From positions 24,495,001-24,559,000 of the forward strand of contig OY987265.1 in the NCBI GenBank assembly GCA_963920665.1: DNA of 64,000 nucleotides, given 5' to 3'. This stretch comes from Straminergon stramineum. Lineage: Eukaryota; Streptophyta; Bryopsida; Hypnales; Calliergonaceae. This document shows, one piece after another, positions 37,128 through 49,610 of this stretch; the stretch's first letter is position 1; each line of letters starts with the position of its first letter. The position numbers and the translations under genes are program-made. A model generated the notes under the pieces. The model was not told the DNA's origin. It ran no database searches and was given only the letters and a program-made list of their open reading frames with translations.

Positions 37128-38285
37128 CATCATTGGAGAGACAATTGGAATTTTGGATGGTACCTATGATAACTTTTAGAACAATTTTAAAAAAAATTGA
37201 ATGTAAGAGAACAAAGTACTTCTCTAAAAATATGATTAATTTTTTCAATCAATGCCTATAACAAAAAGAAAGTTGTCGAAGACAAAATGCTTAAGCCTGG
37301 GCAATTAAGTTTAAAAAAAATATTAAAAAAATATTAAAATATTAAATGTTCATAGAATATACTTATATCTAAATTAAAAGTTTTTATTCATTCCATTTGG
37401 AATAATGATTTGAAAGTTATGAATAGTTTTTTTTACAAACCATCTATACATTTTTATAAAATTTAACATGTAAATATTTATTTTAGAATTCCTTTTCTTT
37501 GACTATCAATGCGGAATTCAAGAAAAAAATACAAAAATTTACTAGAGAGTATTCAAAATGTGATGACCAGCAATGGTGAAACACAAACATTGTGATTTTG
37601 AAGGGTTTTTGGGGATGAAACATAGTTATAAAACTTCATAGGTTTGAATAAGATACATAGATTCATGATGAAGAATGAATTACATAGTGCCATGTGTGCT
37701 CCAACATCTTTACCCTTCTCTTGATGACAAACCAAAGTTATTGCTAATAATGTTATATTATTAGCAAAAATGACTAATAAGAGTCTACAAAACCTTTCAT
37801 ATCTTTTTTAACCCTATAAACACCCAAATCCTTTGTTGAAATTTTAACAATTTCACTCATATCTTTGTACAATTATATTATTTACTTCAATTTCATAATT
37901 TATACCTATTGGTCATAGAGGAAAGTTATTTTTAAGAGATTTAAGAATTATTATAAATGAATGAAAAATTATTTGCACCAAACATACTAAAAGCACTTAG
38001 TTCATCATCCAAGGCAATTATGAAGAAAGATATGCTCATCTTAACAATCATCTAAACTTTGAAGAGCTGAACTTCTAAAACATTTAGTTTTCAATTTGAT
38101 ATATGCAAAAATCAACTCCAAAAAATGTTCAATTTTTTTTTCTATTACAGCTTCTAGAACTTAGCTTCCATGATACCTATCAAGGACAACCAATTAATAA
38201 ACATAGCACTACCCTATTATAAAATTTATATTATTCAACTAAATTATAGATATTGTTTAGAAAAACTTTACATCAAAAGTCATGT
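37128..38285. other. AT-rich spacer, 3' flank of the nicotinamidase gene
   Basis: No gene is recognised. 37310-37345 is a run of AAATATTAAA units. The right part should contain the 3' UTR of the leftward nicotinamidase transcript. Confidence 0.5.
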
Positions 38286-40377
38286 TTATGAAGTAGGTTC
38301 CAAGAGGGTGACTTTATTTACAACCTCGGCGCCTCTAGACTTGGCAAAATATAGACCCATGTAGTGGGTTAAGTCCTGCATGCAAATCCACAAACAAAAC
38401 AATGAACCTCATGATATATAATGTTTGCTTGTGAAACTAAAGAAAAATGAAATTAATAAAAAATTATCATAGAAATAATGGCATGTCAACCCTTGTTTTG
38501 CCACTACTTCACACACATGTCACTTCTTCTACTAGATTGTATTTGAACTCTTGTTTGTACCTTTGGGGATGACAAAAACTCATAATTACATGCAATGTAA
38601 TAACTATTTGTTGGATTCATTCCAAATTGGGATTTTGGCCCACCCATGTAGCTCTAAGCCAACACATTGGGCCAAACTTTTTTAGCACCTCAATAGTTGC
38701 TTAAAAAATTGATCCCTTGAAGCTTTCTATTGGTGTTTTGTTGTCCAAAGTCAAGCACTCACTAAATAACTTCAATTTCATCAGTCGGGGGTCAAAAGAA
38801 GGGTGCCAAACTATGGCTAATAAGATAACTCTAATATGTAAAACAAAACTTGCTCAACCTTGGTTTTAAAGACAATTGTATAACTAGATAATGGAAAGCA
38901 AAGGATCTCACAAACCTGAGGATGAGGAAAAGCATTCGTAGTCTTGGCAATGTCGTTTGGCAAGTGGTATGTCGCACAAGCTTCAGAGAATACATATACA
39001 TCCTCCAAAGGCTTCATAATACCATGATTTCGGGCTGACAAAGTTGTCACCACAAAATCCATCACGCAAATGTCGGTGCAAATTCCGACTACAAGTATCT
39101 ACAAGCATCAACCAACACATTTTCACTAAAATCAAATATCATGCATATGCAATCAGAAACCTGTTCAAAAAACAAACACGTTCTCAAGCCCCAAGTGCCC
39201 AAACAGCCAAACGCAGCTGCTTCCATATATATAGGAGTTGAAACAAAAGTTTAAAGGAAGTTTAAAGGAAGGTAACAAAATTTCCCAATAGGAAGAAGAA
39301 ATCATATCCCACAGGTTTGAACAAGAGAAATATGTTTCAAAAGGTACTATAATTGATTATTAACTTCAAAAAGTGGGGACTTAATGGCTAATATAACACA
39401 GAGAGATAAAAGAAGGAAAGGAACCTGCTGAACTTTGTTGTCCCTGATCCAATCTATAACAACATTTGAACCGTCGTCTCGGATACCACCAACGAAACCG
39501 TTGATGCAATCCTTCCGCATCAGTTTCGTATTTCGATCACTTTCTAACCAGAGCAAGTCTGCATTTACAACAAAAGAAAAGAACCAAAAGCAATGTGAAC
39601 ATAACAGCTTACCAGTATCAACGTCTGTTAAAGCTATCCAACAAACATAACAGTTCAACAGCCTGAAAGTCTATAATATTGAGAACTGACCTGGAACGAG
39701 ATTTTCTTCACCAGTTCCCTCAATGCAGTGTGGTGGATATGGACACTCAGGTTTATCCTTTTGATGCGTGTCTAAGAAAGCAATGATCGGCCAATTACGT
39801 GCACTGAATTGCCTTGCTAGATCATCTGTCTGCTTCACCATTTCAGTGACCGCTGCCACTGATTCTTGTGGAGCCTGGCAGAACAAAACAGAAAAACCAG
39901 CAAGTGAAAATCGAGTGAAATACACCAGAGCCAAACCTCCTTAATGTCACACCCAATGTTCTCATCTATAGAATAGCTCTGCCCAGAGCAAAAAAAATTT
40001 ATCTCACAGAGTTTGACAAGTGTGAAAAGGTTCTAAACCACCTTTCTCAAGTAAATTCTTAATAGTACTTCCACATGCAACACTTTTGGTATAAAACACG
40101 ATATTATTACATGCATATTGAGCACCTATGCTGTGACATTGAAGAGGTCTGGGTGCACTTTGCAATCGCATCCCTAATTTGAAAGATTGATCAAAACAAA
40201 TTTGAATAAATAGGGTGAATACTAGATACTTACCATGTTGCCAGCTCCAACTGTGCAGAAGCCATTCACTTCATCCACAATTACAAGACCAACGCGTTTC
40301 TCCCCTGAAGGCAACACGAGAGCCCCCAAATTCAGAGGCAGCTCGGCCTCCAACTGCGCCATAAGAGAATCTCCCAT
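38286..40377 (-). CDS. NIC1: Nicotinamidase (NIC1-like, isochorismatase-fold hydrolase)
   Basis: Hydrolyses nicotinamide to nicotinate and ammonia, feeding the NAD salvage (Preiss-Handler) route; plant NIC1 enzymes are presumed cytosolic. Exons (descending): 40377-40234, 39874-39691, 39558-39425, 39098-38916, 38375-38286; all GT-AG with joining phases, 735 nt, 244 residues plus stop, the same length I recall for Arabidopsis NIC1. The catalytic triad of the family is present: Asp35 in VIVDEVNGFC, Lys125 in RKDCINGF, Cys165 in GICTDICV. The metal-site residues Asp83, His85 (FLDTH) and His97 (PPHC) are also present. The last exon gives HYMGLYFAKSRGAEVV, a family C-terminal signature. The start ATG at 40377 precedes the first family-conserved residues and is the likely start. 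No signal or membrane segment. An intact single-copy metabolic gene. Confidence 0.94.
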
Positions 40378-40398
40378 CTTTCTCCTCCAACTTCCAAT

Positions 40399-40995
40399 CT
40401 ATCAACAACATCACCACTAATTCAAAACCTCTCAAACCAATCATTCTTCGTAATGAATATGAACTTCTTGAACCTGTTACTAACGTAGAGGATACTAAAT
40501 CCATTAAGATAGGAACCTGAACCCATCTCCAATACTACCCCTCTGTTCTCAACCACGTGTAATATACCCTAAACCAGCAAAGGATTACAAATATTCAAAA
40601 TGGGGAAGACCGTGCCACCAACACATTAGATTAAACCCTAAAACCCAATTCAAACAATACCCCTTACAAGCACTTCCAATCTCGCAGTACAGAAGAATTT
40701 TCCGATCGGAAAGGGAATATTCTCAAATCAAAGCCCCAATCATAGATTACTTCGATTCTACCAAAAAGCGAATTCAAACGAAGACTCGGGTTTTAGGGTT
40801 TGCAAGAACGTCTCTTCACCTATCGATCCAAATGACGAAATCGAGCACAACGAAAGACCACCCGCTCCCCGTGGAAATCCTAAGCGGAAACCCAAGTAGA
40901 AGCCATCAAAGGAATCGCACCATGAAAGGAAAACGAATTGGAATAGCAGCAGGAAGAGGAATCGTGAGTTAGCTTAGAGAGTGGAACTGCTTACC
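40399..40995 (-). other. Possible 5'-UTR intron of the nicotinamidase gene
   Basis: On the minus strand a donor TTTCG|gtaagc lies at about 40995 and an acceptor gttgatag at about 40399, just upstream of the ATG. The region beyond (41000-41170) is GC-richer and would hold the first leader exon and promoter. Based on splice signals only. Confidence 0.4.
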
Positions 40996-42844
40996 GAAAG
41001 ATTGGGATTCTGAGGAATCGATTTGTGGTAACGAATTGGAAAACGTGGAAGTGTGGTTCTGTGGAGTGAAGATTGCGATGGCGTGGACCAATGCTTGGAT
41101 TACAAAGCGTAGAGTTTAGAAACTTGGTGATGGCGGTTGTGGCGACGGATTGGGTATGCTCAGCGACTGTGCGGCAGTCTAGATTTTCACGTACACTGCA
41201 TTTCTTAGTAACCCGAGAAGGACGCTGCGGACAATAAGTGTCCGATGGATAACTTCACTTGACACTGTAGGATGGAAAAAAATGTTTTTTCATCCAATTT
41301 TTTTATTTGGAGGGTACTTGAGTATATTTTCAGTGAATAGTATTGCAAAGTCCCTCGTTCAGTTATGGTATTCTTGATTTTTCTAAAGAAGAAGATGCTC
41401 AAAAAATGGATCACCCTTATAGTGTATTTTGACTATTTCTTGTTTTTTTCTCTTGATGTGAATTTCAGCCATAAAAATGATATTTTTTGAATTTGAGTCC
41501 AACTAATGAAATGAAGCTTATCAAGTTCAGTTTCTACTCTAATTGGAAATTTTGAAAAATTCAAACATTTCCATATTTTGTAGCAATCTGAACTTGGAGC
41601 CTATAACCATGATTTTTTCATTTTCTAATTTTAGAGTGACATGGTAACTTTGGATTATGCCATGAAGTTCTACACCATAATATACATCTATGGTGTAAAT
41701 TTCAGATTTTTCGAGTATATTTTGTATTTGATATGAATTTTCTTCATTTTTTTCTTAAAATATTCACAATAATTTCAATTTCTTCCTAAAAAGTTTGAAA
41801 ATTTTATGACTTGTAGTGGGCATATGAATTCATCTCTGAAATGAAATAAAATAATTTCATTCATATGTATTTGCAAAATGGCAGCAAAAAAAGTGATGGA
41901 TAGGAAGGCTTGAAATCAGTGGTTATGGGCCCGTCCTTCTAGGGTTAACCTCGAAACACCAGAGCCTATGACCATGTGGTCAGAGGCGAAAGCCCTCTAT
42001 CCTTGATGCTTCATTTTTCCACTAAAAATGAATTGGATTTTTCTTTCCAAAGATTAAATCAGAATTCATGTACATGCCTTAAAATTTTCAGAATTTTTTT
42101 ATTTGAAATTATTATGATTTTTTTAATGAATTTCTGAAGAAAACATTGAGGAAAATTCATATTAAATTACAAAATAAGCTCAAAAAATCTGAGAATTTCT
42201 CCATTGGTGTATATTTACGGGTTAGAACATCATGGTGCAAACCAAATTTCCGTGCCACTCTATAATTATAAATTTATTGGAACATGGTTGTATTTCTAAA
42301 GTCCAAATGGCTATAAAATACACAATTTTAGGAATTTTACAAATTTTTGAATTGGAGAAGGAGGTAGACTTGATAAGGTTTACTTCATTAGCTAGGTTCA
42401 AATTCATATCAAGAGCAATGAAGGTAGGCATTGCCAAATACACTAGAAAGGTATTTTTTTATCCATGGATTTAGCATCTTCTTCTCTAGAAAATTTTGTA
42501 GTTTCTCAATGAGGAGCTTTCCACGAGCATGCAACATATACATATGCAAAGAATTCTCCAAAAAAACTGTGGATGAAAACCATCCATTTTTAGTTAGTTA
42601 AATGCTTGGTTGACCATTCATTACCCACTTTCTAGCTACATTCGTATTTCAAGTTAAAGAAAAAATACCAATACCTGAAGTCATTCACTTTAGCTTCTGT
42701 ATATAGATGGAGTCAAAATTTCTATTTTATACTTGTAGAAAACTATAAGTCATAAAAAAAAATTTAAATCTAATTTTTGGAGAATTTTTGTATTATCTAC
42801 GAATTTTCAAAGAGAAACTTCAAAAAGATCTACAAGAGAATATT

Positions 42845-43800
42845 TTAATCCCTAAAGGACCAAGTGTCCACTCAATGGATAGTTGAAAACATGAGTAGGG
42901 TCATATGAAGTCAATTTTGGTCAAGCATTCACGAAATTTTGACACTAGTTGTGAACATTTACCCCTTTAATGGAAATATAATTTTTTTATTGAGTGCCTA
43001 GACAAGTCAAAAATTATGCTACATAAGAAAAACTAGTCAACTTGAGTAATTTGGATATCTTTTGGGCATCTTTTGCTAAAAATCTAATCAACTTTTGAAA
43101 TTTGGCATGTATACAACTAATAAAATATGGAATAAAATTCTTGAGAAAAAATTTAGTTTTCAAATCACAATCTAAAAAGCATCAAACTTTATTGGCTATG
43201 TCAAGGTAGTTTCAAGAAGAAAAAAAATTCTTCTAACTTCAAGCCCTATTATCTTGTAATGTGTGAAGTCAAAGTTCTTGAAATTTTCTCACATAGTCCT
43301 GATGTTTGTCTCTAACTTTTTACTATTTGGATTTCATATGAAAAATTTCTTCAGTGCACAAGAAACCATCAAAAAAATGATCAAGGTGTTGCCAACTTAC
43401 TTTACCTCCTTGCATTACAAGGTGATTTAGAATAAGGTGAACTCCATATTTGCTTTTGAAATTTTGCTTGAGTGTACCTAACAAGATTTAGAATTCAATG
43501 GTGGAGAGACTCAAATTCATCAAGAGTAAAAAATTTCCTCTTGAAGAAGGCTCGAAGTTTGTTGACCTCATTTTGTAGGAATGAAAAAAAGGCTTTTTTC
43601 TCACTTTAAACATTATAATCTTTCAATCCATGCGGTCAAATGGGTATAAATGTTTTCAACGCATAGTTATACTAGTCCACTACACTCTTGTACAGTTGGA
43701 GTTAAAAAAAAAAAGATTTTAAATTTGGGGCAATACACTAAAAAATGGTAGTTTTTGAAAACTTCTCATGAAAAACACCCCCACTCTTTTAGGTGTTATA
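42845..43800 (+). repeat. Probable diverged copy of element M3
   Basis: Starts TTTAATCCCTAAAGGACCAA, like the start of the copy at 55282, and later shares AT-rich phrases with copies 1 and 2 (CTATTATCTTGTAATGTG.., GGTAGTTTTTGAAAACTTCT.., and a final AGGTGTTATAG). Similarity is weak and the borders are approximate. Confidence 0.4.
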
Positions 43801-44446
43801 GTAAACTTGCCAATCACCGCACAAAAAAAATTCAAATCCTTCTCCATATAAATATAGAGATTTTCATGTTTTGAAATTTGACATGATCATTAAATGTCAT
43901 GTTAAGATTCACCTTCAAAAAATAGAATGCAAAAAGATTTCTTCCAACAAATTTTATTGCAATCTAAAGGCGATGAAGCTATAGTCTAGTTAAAAATTCC
44001 TTGCAACCCCTTCTCCATACACCGTGTGGTCATTGGGCAGTGATACAAAATTTTGTTCTTATAGCAATTGAATTGGTAGTTGCATCATGTAGTTAGTTTA
44101 TGGTAATTGGCTAAGGTTGTTGTGTGGTTTTGGGATGTGTGTGGTAAATGGCAAGTTTACTCTAAGTGTTTTCTAAAAGCCCCAAAACCATTCACTAAAG
44201 ACCTCAAAGTTTTCTATTACTTTGCAAACATGGTGTGCTATGTGTAAAGTTGGAGACATCCCAAGTGGATGGTTTAAGGTCACTTCAAGAGATTCCTACA
44301 TCACAAAAATATGGGGACATACAAAAATGGATACATCTTAGGATCCACCTACTAGTGTAAATTTTGTGGAATTTTTTAAATCATTCAATTTATCCTATTT
44401 TAAATTAATAGTAAGTTATATTAGAGTGGAGACTAAAGCAATATAA

Positions 44447-44760
44447 ATAGGAGGTTCTAAAATTGATGAGGTTTTAAAAGCATCCACAAAAATAAAGATT
44501 GAAATTTACTTTCTTCAATGCACCTTCAATGTATCAGCAATGTACATTTTAGGAGGTAGATACTTTAGGTGACCATTGTGTTTCAACTTCAAAAATTCAT
44601 AACTAATTCCACAATGGGCCCAAAAAATATGAAACAATTTGGATTAGATGCCAATTCCATTTTTCTTTCTATGAAAATTTATTGAAAAATACTTCAAAGA
44701 ATTTAGCTCCCTCCAAAATGCAATCAACTCTTAAAAGCATTCTTTAGGGACCTCCTACCT
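44447..44760 (-). mobile_element. MITE family M1, copy 3 (degenerate)
   Basis: The right end CCTCCTACCT followed by TA is intact. The left end is eroded (AATAGGAGGTTCTAAAATTG). The family core (AACTTCAAAAATTCATAACT, ..GGATTAGATGCCAATTCC..) is clear, but one hairpin arm is largely lost. Reverse orientation relative to copy 1. Confidence 0.75.
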
Positions 44761-46017
44761 TAAGAGCATTGAAAAGGTTTCATGAAGATGGATGGTTTCA
44801 TTGGGAAGTTGTTGGAATGCTATTATTAGGGTCTAACTAGTGAAGACATTTCATTTGGGGGATTTGAGGGCAAGGGAAGGCCGTTTCAAGGCAATTCTCC
44901 TAATTGTTCTCCTTGTTGTCAAGGAACTCCCAACCATGCACTATTGTTAGAATTTTTTAATTTAATTTAATTTAATTTTTTCAAAAATTTCAAAAAGTGT
45001 TGTGAAATTGAAAACTATTTCATTTTTAAAAATAAATATGTTAAAATATAAACTAATTAATCAATATTATCTGATGTGGCACGATCTTGACCACTCTAGA
45101 TCGTTGATGTGGTGAGTTCCCACAATCCAGGGAACTTGTAGGCTTCTTTAGCTCCAAAATCTCCTCTAAAGTATGTCCTTTAAATCCACAAAATTTCTCC
45201 ATTATTTTGTATTAAGTAGTCATTTTTAATATAATATTCTAGATCATTTGGTAGACTGACAATAACCATTTCAGTGTTATCGATTTGACCATTTGGCTAA
45301 AAATGACACAAAAGAATTAATTGTCATCAAAAATGGATGGAAAGGAAAATGTGTGGATGAAAATGCGACAAAAATCATGACTAATAAATTTGTAGCACAA
45401 TATACATTTTACATTTTAAATGGTTTGCATTTAATGCAACAATGATTTGAACAAGGTAGCCAAGTGAATGAAGGTATGATCTTATTTTTGGATGAGAAAT
45501 TGTGGATGACAATGAGAACAATTTGGTGACGTAGGGCTATAACAATGTTCTCACGTCTTTACACATTCAATTGAGATGATTTTCATTTATTTGTTTTATC
45601 CATTACTATGTACATTTTGACAACCAAAAGTTAATACTTCGAACCAGAAAATGAGTTTTGAAAAAGTCCTCCTAATGTTTTACCTTTAGCAAAACAATCT
45701 AGTAAAAAATTTTGTGGATTTGGCCCTTTTAGATTCAAGGAAAAAATTATATCCTACATTAACAATTTGGTGGCATTTGGATGAAGACCCTTGTCAAGTG
45801 TGAAAAAAGTAACTTCACTTTTACTTGCGCATTTGAAATTTAACCATGTGAAGTTACTAGTAATTTAGAATGATTTCCACAGTATCCGAAGAAACAAAAG
45901 TAGTATTGAATTCTTACAAATTTTCAAATCAATAACTTGCATGTAAAAATGACCCAAATTTTTTTTGATTCATTTTATAGCTTTAAACCTAGATCCATAG
46001 AATAAGGGGAAGGTCAA

Positions 46018-47138
46018 ATTTTAAAGGTCAATGAGAAATTTGGCACATGATATTGTTTTAAAGCTCCCCCACTACATTTTGGAAGGCATTGATTTTGATA
46101 TGAGGACTTGATTATAGAAAAAAAAATCAACATTACCAAATGTTGTATTCAAAACTTAAAGTTTCAAAAAATATTCATTCCAAGTGGCCTCATACACATT
46201 GCAAATTTTGCAACTTTTTAACAAACATGCAATATTCAGATGTTAATCCTGTTAATGGCATTGCAAATGTTTAGGATCTCAACCTATGAGCGTAGGAATT
46301 TATGTTATAGACACCTTCCATGGTTAGAGGACACCTATGTTACAGGTACATATATTATAGGCCCCTTCCATGGTTGTAGAGTACTTACGTACATCCAAGC
46401 TGACAAATCTCATACACTCACATTTTTAGGCTCACACACTAGCATCATTCATTGATGTCATTGCAAACACTAAGTATCCAATGCATGACACAAAAATCTT
46501 TTTATGTAAGATAAAAGTGTAACTTAGATGTTCATTTTCAGAATTTTTCAGAATTTTGTGTCGAAGGGGGGGAAACATATATCTTGTACTCTAGTTTGAC
46601 CTCCAATGAATTCTCTAACTTGAGTGATTTTTTTAAGCCAATGATTTGCATTGTACAACAAACAATGATTTCCATGATGATCAGCTTGGCACTCATTCCA
46701 GGGTTAAATTTGAATGATCTACTGACCCCAAGTGACATGGAAGCAAACCCTAAATAATTAATTACAAATTAAACCCCTAAATTGCCTCCAATATCCGTAT
46801 ACTTTTGCTTGCATGCGCGAGGAGCCTCATTTGATGACCAAGGCAGAGCAATTGACAGAGCAGGAAATGAATGGATGGAGATTTATTAACTTAACTTAAC
46901 TTAAGTTATCATGGAGCATGATGAGTGAGCGGAGCTAATCATGTTCCTCGTTTTTTCTGATCATTGGTCGAAATGATTTCCGTCTGTTGCCACATATTGT
47001 TTGCTCAGTTGTGTGAGCTAACTGTGAACTTAAATTGTGACCGTGAACTTAAATTGTTAATCATTTGCAGAGTGTCAAAAAAAAACTATTAAAATAAGAC
47101 ATAAAAATCAGTTGCAATCAAGAGAGTTGACCCTGTAA
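46018..47138 (+). repeat. Tandem segmental duplication, unit A
   Basis: Runs from AAAGGTCAATGAGAAATTTG to the next occurrence of the same phrase at about 47138. Internal order: ~230 bp AT-rich block, an M2 element (46253-46445), the AGTATCCAATG block, GCAAACCCTAAATAATTAAT, GAGCAGGAAATGAATGGATG and the TGATCATTGGTCG block, ending in GAGTTGACCCTGT. Unit B repeats this order. Confidence 0.8.
46253..46445. mobile_element. Minisatellite-cored element M2, copy 3
   Basis: Left end degenerate (TTAGGATCTCAACCTATGAG), right end AGGCTCACACACTAGCATC. The core has two or three ACCTTCCATGGTTAGAGGAC-type units. It is at the same position in unit A as copy 4 in unit B, so it predates the duplication. Confidence 0.6.
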
Positions 47139-47683
47139 AAGGTCAATGAGAAATTTGGTACATGATGTTGTTTGAAGCTCCCCCACTGCATTTTGGATTG
47201 CATCCATTTTGATCCCAGGACTTGATTAAAAACAAAAAAAACAAAAAATAAAAAAAGTGGACATTTGCATATGTTGTATTTGAAACTTAAAAGTTTTAAA
47301 AATATTCATTCCAAGTTGCCTTCATAGGACCCTACCCACTCTCGTACACTTTGCAAATTTGCAACTTTTTGTGGAATAGACATGCAGTACTTAGATGTTA
47401 ATCATGTAATGGCATTGCAACAGCCCTTTTTGTTTTTAGTTTTTCAGAAAGTGCTAGGATGCTGATCACTTAAAATTTCAGTGAAGCATTGTATTTCTAT
47501 ATTCATCCGACTTTTGGACCATAAAACATTTTCCAATCATATTCATGCACTTTTTCATCCACATTTTTTATAGAATTGGAAAAAAATTGGTGAAAAAATA
47601 TTACTTTTATCTAGTAAAAACTAGATGTTTATTTTGAAATGGTGCAATTTGGCCCCATGGTGCCAAAAAAAGGGGCAACTTGC

Positions 47684-47948
47684 AAGGGTCTAGGATCTTA
47701 AATTATGAGCCTAAGAATTTAGACACTTATGTTATAGGTACCTATATTATAGGCACCTTCCATGGTTATAGAATATCTATGTTATAGGTACCTTCTGTGC
47801 TTATAGATTATTTATATTATAGATACTTTCCAAGGTTATACCTATGTTACAAGTACATATGTTATAGGCACCTTCAATGGTTATAGAGTATCTACATACA
47901 CCCAAGCTCAATCTCACACACTTACATTTCTAGGCTCACACAATAGCA
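47684..47948. mobile_element. Minisatellite-cored element M2, copy 4
   Basis: GGTCTAGGATCTTAAATTAT ... CTAGGCTCACACAATAGC. The core has about five TTATAGGTACCT..CATGGTTATAGA units. It is the unit B counterpart of copy 3 but has more core repeats. Confidence 0.65.
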
Positions 47949-47969
47949 TTAGTGATGTTGTTATAGATA

Positions 47970-48912
47970 TTAACCCCTAAAGAACAAAACGGCGTTTTTA
48001 GGCAACATAGCAATTTTGGGCAACTCACTACAAAGAAAATTCTTCTTATTTTTCTTTGAAATTTCACACAACATGTGCCTGAGGTGTAGCTTTAAGGTAC
48101 AACAATTTTCATAATTTTTGACTTCATGGTTAAAAAGTTATTGCATGATTTATAATTTTTATTCTTTGGCGGGTTGCCTAGGCAACTCCAAAAAATTCTT
48201 CAAAAATCACTTTTTTTTTAAAGAAAAATTTGGAGTTGATTTTTTATATTTCTATATATGTAGAAAGCTTTGAATCATTTGACTTTGATTAACAAGATGA
48301 AAGTTACGAGGAGTTTTAAATTGCGGGTAATTAAGGACTTTCTACATTAAAATAAACTTTGAAGTCCTTTATTGAACTAAATTCTCAATATTTTGGAGAA
48401 AAATAAAATCCTAGGATGTAGATTATTTTTTACAACATTACAACCACTGGGATTAACATTTTTCAATTTTGTAACTAAATTCTTGACAATTTTGTATTTT
48501 GAATCATTCTCTACTTCTTTCTATTTATTATTTTTTTCCTATATGTCTTAGAATTCCAAATTATATAAATTTTTTCAAGCATATAGCCAACTTGCCTTGA
48601 AGAGTGAATCCCCCGAAAGCACCACCACTTTGAAAAAAAATTCATACAAATGTGACCTTGTGAAGTACAACTGCCTGTTTTTTTGCAATGCCCCCCAAAG
48701 GATTTTTGTCATTTCAAATGCTATTATCTTGCAATCTAAATAGTGAAAATTTCTGAAATTTTTTCCACATGTTTTCAAACCAACTTATCACAAGATCCTA
48801 CAATTACATGTGTCCAAAAATGTTGTTTTTTTCTAAAATTTGGTACTCATACTAGAAATGGCAGTTTCAAAGAGTTTTTGGTGAAAACATAGTCAAAAAC
48901 CTCTAGGGGTTG
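47970..48912 (+). mobile_element. Element M3, copy 1 (~0.94 kb)
   Basis: Starts TTAACCCCTAAAG and ends CCTCTAGGGGTT, inverted repeats of about 12 bp. It is absent from the matching position in unit A, which marks it as an insertion. It matches 55282-56212 along its length (shared: TATATATGTAGAAAGCTTTG, CAACATTACA, CTTGTGAAGT, GATCCTACA(A/G)TTACATGTG). No open frame of note. Confidence 0.8.
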
Positions 48913-49610
48913 AGTGTCCGATTAACAACATAGAATCCTTCTATGTAAGATAGTGAAATTGAAGATGTTCATCTTTAGAATTTTGTATGTACAAACAGGA
49001 ACCATGTTGTCTACACTAGTTTGACCTCCTCTGAGTTCCTCTAAACTTGGGTTACTTTTCAAGCCAATGATTCACACCCAGTACAACAAACAATGATTTC
49101 CATGATTTATTTTATTTTATTTTTTTGACCCAAATGAAATGATTTCTATGATGATTAGCTCAGCACTCATTCCAGGGTCAATATTGAATTATCCACTGAC
49201 CCCCATGTGACATGGCAGCAAACCCTAAATAATTAATTACAAATTAAACCCCTAAATCACCCTCCAATATCAATATACTTTTGCACGGGCGGGGGGAGCC
49301 CGGGAGCCTGATTTCAAGTCCGTTGATGACCACTTGAGGCAGAGCAATTGACAGACGGAGCAGGAAATGAATGGATGAAGATATATTATTATCACTGACG
49401 GATGGAGCATGATGCAGCGGATGGAGCCAATCATGTTCCTCATGTTTTTTCTGATCATTGGTTGGAATGATTTCCGTCTGATGCCACTGTTGGCTCAGTT
49501 TCATGAACTTCAATTTTTAATAACCAGTTGCAAGGTGTCAAAAAATTAAAGATTAAAGCTTTCAATTTTAATTTTTTTTTAAAACTTTATTCAGTTGCAA
49601 AAGAGTTGAC

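Larger units (their letters stand above)
41171..46017. other. Repeat-rich AT-rich spacer
   Basis: No gene recognised. 41230-41260 carries the phrase AGTGTCCGATGGATAAC also seen at 23881 and 48917. 41910-42000 is an unexplained less AT-rich island. 42845-43800 is probably a diverged M3 element and 44447-44760 a MITE M1 copy. Confidence 0.5.
47139..49610 (+). repeat. Tandem segmental duplication, unit B
   Basis: Head-to-tail partner of unit A, with the same block order, but longer by about 0.94 kb of M3 element (47970-48912) and some local expansions. After the element the unit resumes at GTCCGATTAACA (48917) and ends at GAGTTGACCCTGTTAAAT (about 49610). Confidence 0.8.

Noticed and set aside
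39347..39658. 103-codon minus-strand frame read as one gene
   Set aside because: It is nicotinamidase exon 3 plus unspliced intron on both sides; GT-AG borders and phase define the real exon 39558-39425.
41910..42000. Less AT-rich island resembling a structured RNA
   Set aside because: No consistent stem set or known RNA motif could be read; probably a repeat fragment.
49244..49513. 89-codon minus-strand frame
   Set aside because: Falls in duplicated unit B; the matching part of unit A does not conserve the frame.
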